The position numbers and the translations under genes are program-made. Shown here piece after piece: positions 1 to 8,099 of a DNA stretch of 64,000 nt (the first letter of the stretch is position 1; every line of letters begins with the position of its first letter). The notes under the pieces are model-generated. The model saw only the letters and a list, made by a program, of their open reading frames with translations, made no database searches and was not told the DNA's origin. Source of the DNA: Clostridium pasteurianum (GTDB taxonomy: Bacteria > Bacillota > Clostridia > Clostridiales > Clostridiaceae); assembly GCF_001705235.1 (NCBI RefSeq), contig NZ_MCGV01000001.1, positions 1-64,000 of the forward strand. The letters are read 5' to 3'.

Positions 1-1053
1 ACCATAATTTTGAGTTAATGAAAAAGCATTTTTTATCTCACTTAAACTTATTCCTTTTCTTACAGTGTTTAACATGTCTTGATTTGCCATTTCTACACCA
101 AACTTTAAATGCCTACATCCTGCCTTTTTCATTTTCTTAACAATATCATTACTTGTAATGCTATCAACTCTAGATTCTGCCCACCAATTAAATTCAGGAT
201 ACTCACTTTTTAAAAGTGTTAGACGATCTAACATTTCTATAGTTCTTGGCCCTGCACCCGGAGCAAATATCATATCCGAAAAATAAAATCCTTTTGTTCC
301 TATTTTGTCAATTCTATATCGCAATTCTCTTAAAAAACGTACAGGTGACATCATTGATATGTTATAACCCCTTAATGATGGTTGATGACAAAATGTACAT
401 CTATTTGGACATCCTCTCATAGACATAATATAATCCCAATCTTCAGGTTTGGGTTTGTAATATATGTATCTATCAGACAATATTGGCAATGAATTCATAT
501 CATTGCACCATGATATCTTAGTTTTTCCCCTAAAATTATCTTCTACAATTTCTGTTGCAAATTCTTCTCCTTCACCTGCTATAATAACATCTAAATCTTT
601 TAAATCTTTTTCCTTTGCATATCTAAGTAAATGTCCATATCCAACACATGTAACATTAGGCCCTATAATTTCCTTTATCATTTTAGCTAAACATGCACAT
701 GATTGCGTGCTACCTAATTCAACTGTTGGTATCAATACATCCCCAGCGCTTAAAAAAACAACATCTGGCTTAAAATCAGATAATATATTAATTATATTAT
801 AAAATGACTCATGTCCATTTTTATATCTTTCATTAAATAACCAACTGTTCGCAGTCATACTAAAACGATCAGCATAATCAAATGAATCATCAACATAATC
901 ACCATTTATAAATATTACCTCATGTCCCCTTCTATGAAGAATTTCAGCAATATAGTGCATTGCTGGTGGAAGTCTATTATTTTTAGATTCAATAAGTCTA
1001 TAAAACGGTGGAATAACACAAGCTACTCTTTTCCTTTCCTTGTAATAATACAA
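1..1053 (-). CDS. B12-binding-type radical SAM protein (C-terminus cut off by window edge)
   Basis: This ORF starts at TTG (1053-1051), with AGGAGG 7 nt upstream, and runs off the window after 351 codons. The N-terminal ~190 residues have the layout of a cobalamin-binding domain: an opening IPPFYRL strand, a VVFLSAGD strand and a late IIAGEGEE stretch typical of the family. The radical SAM motif is RGCPNRCTFC, with Cys215, Cys219 and Cys222 as [4Fe-4S] ligands. The family performs methylations, cyclisations and other radical steps. It is the most downstream visible gene of the minus-strand biosynthetic cluster, about 100 bp after the next gene. The substrate cannot be read from sequence. Confidence 0.85.
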   Translation of the reverse strand, partial: MYYYKERKRVACVIPPFYRLIESKNNRLPPAMHYIAEILHRRGHEVIFINGDYVDDSFDYADRFSMTANSWLFNERYKNGHESFYNIINILSDFKPDVVFLSAGDVLIPTVELGSTQSCACLAKMIKEIIGPNVTCVGYGHLLRYAKEKDLKDLDVIIAGEGEEFATEIVEDNFRGKTKISWCNDMNSLPILSDRYIYYKPKPEDWDYIMSMRGCPNRCTFCHQPSLRGYNISMMSPVRFLRELRYRIDKIGTKGFYFSDMIFAPGAGPRTIEMLDRLTLLKSEYPEFNWWAESRVDSITSNDIVKKMKKAGCRHLKFGVEMANQDMLNTVRKGISLSEIKNAFSLTQNYG

Positions 1054-1157
1054 TTTTCGCCCTCCTATTCTATTCTTTACATATACAAAAAACTAATAAT
1101 TCTTATTTTTGTTTATCTATATTTTTATTTTTAATATCATGTGAATTTAATTGATAA

Positions 1158-1847
1158 TTATTTATTATCTCTATGTGGTATTCCAAATCTTGCTCCCACA
1201 AAACCTGATGAAAATTGAGGCATCCATCCATGAACATTAAAACTACCTGTTCTATCAAATCCTGCTATAAGCATTCCTGATCGGTCATACCTACCACGAG
1301 GAAGCCAAATCCAATATTGTGAATCAGGATTTTTTCCTGTTAAGTATCTGACACGTCCTATAAAAACTAAATATCTTTCCAAACTAAAATTTAATTTATT
1401 TTCATCCTCAGCTCTATGTGCATTTTCTACTCCTGTAGTTCTAATATGCCTTGGAATCAAGCTCATACTAGTTCTAAACCAACAATCCTCTGTTTCTGGA
1501 GCTCTTGTAACCACTTGATCATGTAACGCCCAACTATCTATTCTAAAAAGTTTTCCTAAATCTTCACGAGATATTCCTTTAGGAACACATAATATTGTTT
1601 CCCCATTTTTTTGAGTTTCTTCTATCTCTTCTCGAGTAAATGGACATTCAGATAAAGAAAGTCTTTTTCCAGTTATATATTCTAGTCCCATATCTTTATA
1701 CCATTCTTCCATTTCATGTGTAATATATGAGGGGTCATTAGAATCAACAGCACCTTTTACATATCTCTCAAAATCAAATGAATTTAATACTTTTTCTTCT
1801 ACTAACTCTTCAATAAGACCTAAAATTTTTTGTTTTGTATTATTCAT
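1158..1847 (-). CDS. Unrecognised ~230-residue protein, paralogue of the gene at 24610
   Basis: I do not recognise this family. The ATG at 1847 is preferred over an upstream TTG because AAGGAG lies 7 nt before it. The protein has no membrane segment or signal peptide. Shared with the paralogue at 24610-25308 are CVPKGI, SWAL, a WF-T-SLIP segment, SLERY-VFI-R-RYLTGK, an IWL-GKY-like segment, MLIAGFD and VHGW-P. The charged residues and Trp/Phe clusters suggest a soluble globular enzyme or binding protein. The two copies bracket the visible part of the natural-product cluster, so a role in that pathway (possibly immunity, or binding of the product or an intermediate) is inference only. Confidence 0.7.
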   Translation of the reverse strand: MNNTKQKILGLIEELVEEKVLNSFDFERYVKGAVDSNDPSYITHEMEEWYKDMGLEYITGKRLSLSECPFTREEIEETQKNGETILCVPKGISREDLGKLFRIDSWALHDQVVTRAPETEDCWFRTSMSLIPRHIRTTGVENAHRAEDENKLNFSLERYLVFIGRVRYLTGKNPDSQYWIWLPRGRYDRSGMLIAGFDRTGSFNVHGWMPQFSSGFVGARFGIPHRDNK

Positions 1848-1876
1848 AATCAATCTCCTTATTATTAAAACTATTT

Positions 1877-3037
1877 TTAAATTTTATAATATTCTGGCAT
1901 ATTACATTGTGACTCATCAAACCTATTTATTCTTAAAGATGTTATATCTAAACTTCTTGTAGTTCCATAAATAATTTCTTCACTTAAAAGTTTTCCACAT
2001 ATTGAACTATGCATAAAACCATGCCCACTAAATCCTGCTATACAATAGAAACCTTCGACTTGTGGTATTCTTCCCAATATGGGCAGATCATCTTCGGTAA
2101 CTTCATAGAATCCAGCCCATTCTGATACTATAGATAAATTCTCCATTGTTGGTATACGTTTTATTGCTTTTTCACAATGTCTAATCTTCCATTCTTCATC
2201 AACATCTAAGTTATAATTTATAGATTCTTCTTGTGGCTTATTTAAACCAGTTAATATCCCATTCCCTTCTCTATGAAATCCTAATCCTTCATTTTGGAAA
2301 ATAACTACTGGAAACTTTTTTGACATCCACGAAACCTTAGAAGTAAAGAATAATTGTTGTTTAACAGGCTTTATTGGTATATATACTCCAACCATTTTTC
2401 CAATTTCGGATGCCCATGGTCCTGCAGCATTAACAATTATAGAACAGTTTATAGAACCTTTATTAGTAATAACACGTTTAGCACTATCTTTGTACAATTC
2501 TATTGATGTTACTTTCACATCATTAAAATACTTTACACCTAGTTTTTTTGATTCTTCAATATATGCATTTACTACATCACTAGGATCTACTAAACCATCA
2601 CCTTCATAAAATGTTCCTGAAACTACATCATCAGTATTCATCATAGGAATCATTTTCCTAATATCGTCTGATTCTAACCATTTAGTATCTATTCCCAACT
2701 TGTTTTGCATTTTTACTGAAGATTTAAATTTATCAATATTATCATCTTTAGTTAATAAGAATAGATATCCACATTTATTTAATTCATATTTACACTTATG
2801 TTCTCTTTTAAATAATTCTAACTCCTGTATATTCAACTTGGATAATTGTACATTTATTTCATTAGAAAACTGATATCTAAATCCACCAGCACATCTACTT
2901 GTAGTATGTCCTCCTAAATAATTTTCTTTTTCCAATACCACAATATTTGAATATCCTTTTTGTGCTAAATAATATGCTGTACTTGCCCCCATAGCTCCAG
3001 CTCCAATTATAATAATTTGTGCTGCATCTGGTATCAT
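1877..3037 (-). CDS. FAD-dependent amine oxidoreductase (DAO / sarcosine oxidase beta-like)
   Basis: This 386-residue protein opens with a Rossmann dinucleotide motif IIIIGAGAMG (Gly12, Gly14, Gly17), then VVLEKE, as in the D-amino-acid/glycine/sarcosine oxidase superfamily. The GGHTTSRCAGGFRYQF stretch resembles sarcosine oxidase beta and proline or glycine oxidases. The C-terminal GFSGHGFM segment is the second FAD-contacting motif. Such enzymes oxidise an amine (CH-NH) to an imine using FAD. It probably tailors an amine or amino-acid unit in this cluster. It is followed, across 165 bp, by the carrier protein at 3203-3466, whose product could be its partner. Oxygen use in an anaerobe is doubtful, so a dehydrogenase role is equally possible. 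Confidence 0.85.
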   Translation of the reverse strand: MIPDAAQIIIIGAGAMGASTAYYLAQKGYSNIVVLEKENYLGGHTTSRCAGGFRYQFSNEINVQLSKLNIQELELFKREHKCKYELNKCGYLFLLTKDDNIDKFKSSVKMQNKLGIDTKWLESDDIRKMIPMMNTDDVVSGTFYEGDGLVDPSDVVNAYIEESKKLGVKYFNDVKVTSIELYKDSAKRVITNKGSINCSIIVNAAGPWASEIGKMVGVYIPIKPVKQQLFFTSKVSWMSKKFPVVIFQNEGLGFHREGNGILTGLNKPQEESINYNLDVDEEWKIRHCEKAIKRIPTMENLSIVSEWAGFYEVTEDDLPILGRIPQVEGFYCIAGFSGHGFMHSSICGKLLSEEIIYGTTRSLDITSLRINRFDESQCNMPEYYKI

Positions 3038-3202
3038 AATATCATCCCTCTCTATAACATTTAATAGTACTTTTTTTATATGATACGTTTTACTAATTTA
3101 AAATTAGCAAGACCTACATAATTTAAAAATATTAAATACCTTTAACTCTTCTAGTTGACATTAAGTTTTCTATAATAAACATATTTAAATAAGCGTAATA
3201 AA

Positions 3203-3466
3203 TTAGTTATTATTCATTGAAATCTCTATAGCTTCTATTAAAGATTGTGCAGTTGCAAAAATCTCAGGTGTTAACATATTATCAGGAAATTGAAAATCAA
3301 ATATCTGTTCTAATCCAACTAATACTTGAATTGCAACGAATGAGTCTATTCCTAAATCTATAAGTTTGCTATCTATTGATATTTCTATACTTTTGTCAAT
3401 TTCAGCTTTTTCTCTTAATATGTCAAAAACACTTTTTTCTATTTGACTATTAGTTAATTTTTTCAT
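3203..3466 (-). CDS. Acyl carrier protein (ACP 1 of 3)
   Basis: This 87-residue free-standing carrier protein has LIDLGIDSFVAIQ around Ser42, the predicted 4'-phosphopantetheine site; the usual DSL is DSF here. The helical pattern and the acidic stretch after the Ser (LEQIFDFQFPDNML) match the ACP/PCP fold. The start is set by GGAGGAGC just before the ATG. It lies between the UvrA-like gene and the FAD enzyme, at the downstream end of the operon. It probably carries an acyl or aminoacyl thioester loaded by one of the two AMP-ligases. No phosphopantetheinyl transferase is visible in the window, so a host enzyme must activate it. Confidence 0.9.
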   Translation of the reverse strand: MKKLTNSQIEKSVFDILREKAEIDKSIEISIDSKLIDLGIDSFVAIQVLVGLEQIFDFQFPDNMLTPEIFATAQSLIEAIEISMNNN

Positions 3467-3488
3467 AATGCTCCTCCTAATACTTAGA

Positions 3489-6011
3489 TTAAAATATTTT
3501 TTTTCGTAAACACATTCCTGTTATTGATTTTGGTGAATGCATGATTTCTTCCGGTGTTCCTTCTGCCACAATTTCGCCACCTTTATCACCACCTTCTGGT
3601 CCAAGATCTATAATCCAATCTGCGACCTTAATTACCTCTAAATTATGTTCGATTACAATAACAGTATTATTATTACTAACTAATTTTTGTAAAACTAATA
3701 TTAATTGTTTTACATCTTGAGGATGCAAACCTGTAGTAGGTTCATCAATAATATATAGAGTATGTCCTTTCGAACTTTTTCCAAGTTCCTTAGCTAATTT
3801 AATTCTCTGTGCTTCACCCCCTGATAAAGTAGTTGCAGGTTGACCAAGTTGTAGATATCCTATTCCCACTTTTTTCATTAATAATAATTTTGTTTTAATT
3901 TTATTTTCATTTTCAAATAGTAATATAGCTTCATCTATTGTCATATTCAATACATCTGAAATAGTTTTATCTTTATATTTTGCTCCTAATATCTTCTTTT
4001 GGAACCTCTTTCCATGGCACTCAGGACATAAAACTTGTTCATCAGGTAGAAAATGCATTGGAATCATTAATACACCTGCTCCTTGACATTTTTCACATCT
4101 TCCCCCACTAACATTAAAAGAAAAATGTTTTGGTTTTAAATTGTTTTTTCTTGAATACTCTAGTTTTGAAAATAAATCCCTAATAAGATTAAAAACTTCT
4201 GTATAAGTAGCAGCATTTGAGCGTGGAGTTCTTCCAATCGCAGTTTGATTAATTGTTATTACTTTATCTATATATTCTAATCCGGTAATGCTATCACATT
4301 TATTGCCTATTTGACTCGAACTATTTTGTGCAAACTTAGCTAAAATATCAAACATAAGTGTAGATTTCCCAGATCCTGAAACTCCAGTTATAGCAACAAA
4401 TACTCCTAATGGAATATTAACATTTATGTTTTTTAAATTATTTTCTCTTGCACCTTTAATTCTTATAAACTTACCATTACCTAACAAACGTTTTTTGGGT
4501 ATCTCAATTAACTCTTTTCCTGAAAGAAATCTTCCAGTTATTGATTCATTACAATTTAAGACATCATTTAACGTTCCTGCTATAATAACATTTCCGCCTT
4601 TTTTACCAGCTCCAGGACCAATATCTATAATATAATCTGCTGCCTTCATCATTTCTGTATCATGTTCTATAACCATTACTGTATTTCCTAAATCTCTTAA
4701 TTGCTTTAATACCTTAATTAATCTATCTGTATCTCGTTGATGAAGTCCAGTCGTAGGCTCATCAAGCACATAAAGTACCCCAGTTAAACCTGATCCCAAT
4801 AGAGAAGCTAGCCTTAACCTTTGGTATTCGCCAGCTGATAAAGTTAAGGAAGCCCTTCCCATTGTCAAATAGCCGAGGCCGACATCTATAAGTCTTCTTA
4901 CTCTTTCTCTTAAATTTGATAATGTTTGCTCTATAATTAATCTACATTTAGGTATAACTTTATTAGGAAGTTCATTAATCCAATCCATCAATTCATATAA
5001 CGACATTTTTGAAACTTCAGTTATAGATTTGTCACCCAGTATAACCTCTCTACTTTCCTTACGCAAGCGACTTCCCTTACAGTCTGGGCATACATCCTCA
5101 ATTATTAATTTACTTATTTTTTTTCTATAATTAATGTCATCTCCTCTTTCCTCATAACGCCGTAGAACAATATTTACGATTCCATCAAATCTTCCATTAT
5201 CAACAGACTTAGGGAAATCAATATTAGGGAAATTTTTTTTAAACCTAATATCATATATTCCGTATAATAATAAATTTTTTTGTATATTATTATAATCTTT
5301 TACTGGTATTGATGGATCAAATGGAAACCCAAAATATTTTCCGGCATTTACCAATGTAGACGAAAACCTTTTTATTTCAGCACTACACCAAATACTAACT
5401 GCACCATCTAGCACACTTAATTCTTCATTTAAAAGTGTTTTCATATTCACTTTACTTATCTTTCCCAATCCCATACATTTAGGGCAAGCTCCTTCAGGTT
5501 TATTAAATGAAAAATTAGACATCCCCAATTCGAATATCTTATTTTTACAATTAGGACATAAAATGAATTTCTTTTCTAATCCATCTCCATTGTTATCACT
5601 ATCATTATAATCTTCCCCACTTTGGTTGAATGATGGAGTAATCTTCTCACCACAATTACTACAATATCTTTCTCCAAATCTAGCATAAAGTACACGCAAA
5701 TATGTGAAAATTTCTGTAACCGTTCCTACTGTCGACCTTGGGCTGCAGTTAAGTACTCTTTGATTAACACTAATAGATGGTGATAATCCTTTTATTAATC
5801 TTACATTAGGTTTATTAATATTTTCAGTAATCATGCCTAAAGACTCCATATATTGTCTTTGACATTCTTTTTGTAATGTATCAAATGCAAGAGATGACTT
5901 TCCAGAACCTGATAATCCTGTAAGTACTATAAGCTTATTTTTAGGTATCTTTAATGATATATTTTTTAAGTTATGTTCTCTAGCACCCTCCACCCAAATA
6001 TAATCTTTCAT
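3489..6011 (-). CDS. UvrA-like ABC ATPase lacking the UvrB-binding region (class II UvrA, likely self-resistance)
   Basis: This 840-residue protein has two ABC ATPase modules. Walker A motifs are GLSGSGKSS (32-40) and GVSGSGKST (Lys549), signatures are LSAGEYQR and LSGGEAQR, and Walker B/D-loops are LDEPTTGLH and IDEPTTGLH. Zinc cysteines are present: YCSNCG, LCPNC, ACPKC and later CEKCQG and CPECHG. Only ~32 residues separate the first two Cys pairs (120 to 152), whereas canonical ~940-residue UvrA has the UvrB-binding domain there. This is the class II layout of DrrC (daunorubicin) and Ecm16 (echinomycin), which protect antibiotic producers. Sitting inside the biosynthetic operon, it is best read as resistance to a DNA-binding or DNA-damaging product rather than housekeeping repair. 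Confidence 0.9.
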   Translation of the reverse strand: MKDYIWVEGAREHNLKNISLKIPKNKLIVLTGLSGSGKSSLAFDTLQKECQRQYMESLGMITENINKPNVRLIKGLSPSISVNQRVLNCSPRSTVGTVTEIFTYLRVLYARFGERYCSNCGEKITPSFNQSGEDYNDSDNNGDGLEKKFILCPNCKNKIFELGMSNFSFNKPEGACPKCMGLGKISKVNMKTLLNEELSVLDGAVSIWCSAEIKRFSSTLVNAGKYFGFPFDPSIPVKDYNNIQKNLLLYGIYDIRFKKNFPNIDFPKSVDNGRFDGIVNIVLRRYEERGDDINYRKKISKLIIEDVCPDCKGSRLRKESREVILGDKSITEVSKMSLYELMDWINELPNKVIPKCRLIIEQTLSNLRERVRRLIDVGLGYLTMGRASLTLSAGEYQRLRLASLLGSGLTGVLYVLDEPTTGLHQRDTDRLIKVLKQLRDLGNTVMVIEHDTEMMKAADYIIDIGPGAGKKGGNVIIAGTLNDVLNCNESITGRFLSGKELIEIPKKRLLGNGKFIRIKGARENNLKNINVNIPLGVFVAITGVSGSGKSTLMFDILAKFAQNSSSQIGNKCDSITGLEYIDKVITINQTAIGRTPRSNAATYTEVFNLIRDLFSKLEYSRKNNLKPKHFSFNVSGGRCEKCQGAGVLMIPMHFLPDEQVLCPECHGKRFQKKILGAKYKDKTISDVLNMTIDEAILLFENENKIKTKLLLMKKVGIGYLQLGQPATTLSGGEAQRIKLAKELGKSSKGHTLYIIDEPTTGLHPQDVKQLILVLQKLVSNNNTVIVIEHNLEVIKVADWIIDLGPEGGDKGGEIVAEGTPEEIMHSPKSITGMCLRKKIF

Positions 6012-6025
6012 TTTACATTTTCTCC

Positions 6026-7789
6026 TTAAATTTTATCAAGTATATTCCACCATATTGGTTTATTCTTATTATTTTCTATTTTATTTAGTAATGGAAAATA
6101 GCTATATTTATCATCAAATGCCAATAAAATTTTTCCTTCAGTCGATGATACTCTCTTCCACAATTCAATGCTCCATATAACCCAGTCATAGTCATTTTTC
6201 CAAATACAATAATGTTCTTTATTGGTGAAAATCATAAATACGTTCTTACTTTCTTTTAATTTAAACCATATGAATAATAATATTGACTTAGATTTTTCAT
6301 CTCCCATATTATGTCTTATTACTTGATCTGAAGTCATTATTCTATCGCTTTCAATAAAAATAGAACTTGTTTTAATATTGTAAACATAATTAAAAAACTT
6401 TTCTGTAGAATACATCTTGCTAAAAGTATCTTTTACAATATTGTTTTGAAGTGACCAGATAACATAAGATTCAGGCTTAGAAACAAGTAGAGTTTGATAT
6501 GCATATTTTGCCCATGTATATAATGATTCTGGATATCTTCTACTAAGTTCAAATATATGTTGTTTAATAATTGTATTAAGTTGATATACATTACTAACAT
6601 TAGTTAAATTAGATATATTAAGTGGTATAATGGGCTTCTCATTATTGCTACTAATATTTTTTTTGAACTTAAATTTAAATATACATGACTTATTTTCAAT
6701 TTTCTCTCTAAAATTTTCTCTATTATGATCACCTAAATTACTTCTTCCATCATCTCCAATAAACCAAGAATCAGAAAACGCTTTATTAATTAAATACTTA
6801 TGATAAAGAGTTTTATTTGTTAATTTAGATATTTTCTCAGAAGTAATTAAATAATTCTCCAAGTTAATTGATACAATAAGTACATCCTGATTATCCAACC
6901 GAATTTGTATTACATCATTTGAATCTATTCCACCTAACCTTAAGATTGAAGCTAAAAATGACATATAAGATGAGCAACTGCAGGATATTATTCCATTTTT
7001 ATCTCTTAACATATACATTTCATCAAACCCATACCAAGGCACTACAAATTTACTTGACCATGTATTATTTCTATCTTTCCTAATTAATTTTACAAGAACA
7101 GTATCCTTGAAAGAATTATATACATTACTTAAAAATTTCAATTTATTCTCATTAAAAGTTTCTAAGGCAAGATTATTTACCCTAATGGACATAATGTTAG
7201 AGAGTATTGAAACAGATTCTAATGCAGGATGTGCCTCTCTAAAGCGTATATTTCTTGTTATAGCTCTCGCATATATCTTGGATGAAAGAAAATCTTTTGA
7301 TCCCCTTGCTGCTTCTACCAAAATCTTATTTTCCCACCACTTTGAATGGGAGGTGTCCATATCTTCATTAAAATTAACAGAATTTACTTCGCCTAATTCC
7401 TTCATAAATGGTTTCCTTACTTTTTCGGCCCATACTACACACCATCTTTTTACTAAGTCTACATACTTAATTTTATATATATGAATTTCATCTAAATCAT
7501 CAAAATATCTATATTTAATTAATACTCTAACTTTTAAATTTATACTACAATCTTTAATATCTGTATTTAATATCTCAATTTTATATTCATAAACATTTAA
7601 TTCTATAAAATATTTATGAAACCATGATTTTTGAGCCTCATTTGCAATATCATCTTCGGAATAAAAAACGCTCATCCAGATATTCACGTTTTGTTCACTT
7701 ATTGCTTTTCTAATAGTATATATAATTTTATTTACTATATCATATTTATTAAAACCTATATTTTGATTCTTATTAAGAATACAATTCAT
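6026..7789 (-). CDS. Transglutaminase-like protein, catalytically degenerate paralogue
   Basis: This ~587-residue protein is a full-length paralogue of the gene at 8100-9905. Both share WWE near residue 155, an RAI...RFR-HP segment, the nucleophile region, FTWAKY/YTWAKY-YQTL, IWSL and RIMT-DQVIRH. Numbered from an in-frame GTG at 7798, the putative nucleophile Cys275 is kept (SCSCSSYMSF). The partner's His318 aligns with Gln304 and its Glu332/His333 with Ile/Thr, without gaps, so the triad looks broken. The ATG at 7789 is chosen because AAGG lies 8 nt upstream. It directly follows the ACP at 7811. It may be a structural partner, a gatekeeper or a Cys-only acyl-transfer protein. The transglutaminase assignment rests mainly on the paralogue. 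Confidence 0.7.
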   Translation of the reverse strand: MNCILNKNQNIGFNKYDIVNKIIYTIRKAISEQNVNIWMSVFYSEDDIANEAQKSWFHKYFIELNVYEYKIEILNTDIKDCSINLKVRVLIKYRYFDDLDEIHIYKIKYVDLVKRWCVVWAEKVRKPFMKELGEVNSVNFNEDMDTSHSKWWENKILVEAARGSKDFLSSKIYARAITRNIRFREAHPALESVSILSNIMSIRVNNLALETFNENKLKFLSNVYNSFKDTVLVKLIRKDRNNTWSSKFVVPWYGFDEMYMLRDKNGIISCSCSSYMSFLASILRLGGIDSNDVIQIRLDNQDVLIVSINLENYLITSEKISKLTNKTLYHKYLINKAFSDSWFIGDDGRSNLGDHNRENFREKIENKSCIFKFKFKKNISSNNEKPIIPLNISNLTNVSNVYQLNTIIKQHIFELSRRYPESLYTWAKYAYQTLLVSKPESYVIWSLQNNIVKDTFSKMYSTEKFFNYVYNIKTSSIFIESDRIMTSDQVIRHNMGDEKSKSILLFIWFKLKESKNVFMIFTNKEHYCIWKNDYDWVIWSIELWKRVSSTEGKILLAFDDKYSYFPLLNKIENNKNKPIWWNILDKI

Positions 7790-7810
7790 TATTTTCACCT
7801 TCTAATGAAA

Positions 7811-8083
7811 TTAATTATTGTTCACTATATCTTTACTATTTTTCATAATAAAATCTGTTGCATTTTCTATTGAATCTAACATTTTAATTGCAACATCATC
7901 ATCTTCTATAACAATTTTAAAATCTTGCTCCATCTTTACTATTATTTGTAATGCTATCAGTGAATCAATATGAAGTTGCTCCAACAAACCGTCCTGTATT
8001 TTTTCTTCTTCTATATCTTTTTCAGTTACTTCTTTATAAATATTAATTATCTGTTTCCTTATTTTTTCTTTTTCTTTAATCAT
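7811..8083 (-). CDS. Acyl carrier protein (ACP 2 of 3)
   Basis: This 90-residue carrier protein has the phosphopantetheine site HIDSLIALQ with Ser41 and the usual acidic helix after it. AAGGAG precedes the ATG. It sits exactly between the two transglutaminase-like genes (17 bp after one, 21 bp before the next), so it very probably works with them. Andrimid AdmF and the closthioamide pathway set the precedent of transglutaminase-fold enzymes forming amide bonds between carrier-bound thioesters. Which acyl group it carries is not visible from sequence. Confidence 0.9.
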   Translation of the reverse strand: MIKEKEKIRKQIINIYKEVTEKDIEEEKIQDGLLEQLHIDSLIALQIIVKMEQDFKIVIEDDDVAIKMLDSIENATDFIMKNSKDIVNNN

Positions 8084-8099
8084 AATTATAAACTTCTCC

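Noticed and set aside
3489-6011. Housekeeping excinuclease UvrA
   Set aside because: The UvrB-binding region is absent, the protein is ~100 residues short, and the gene lies inside a biosynthetic operon.
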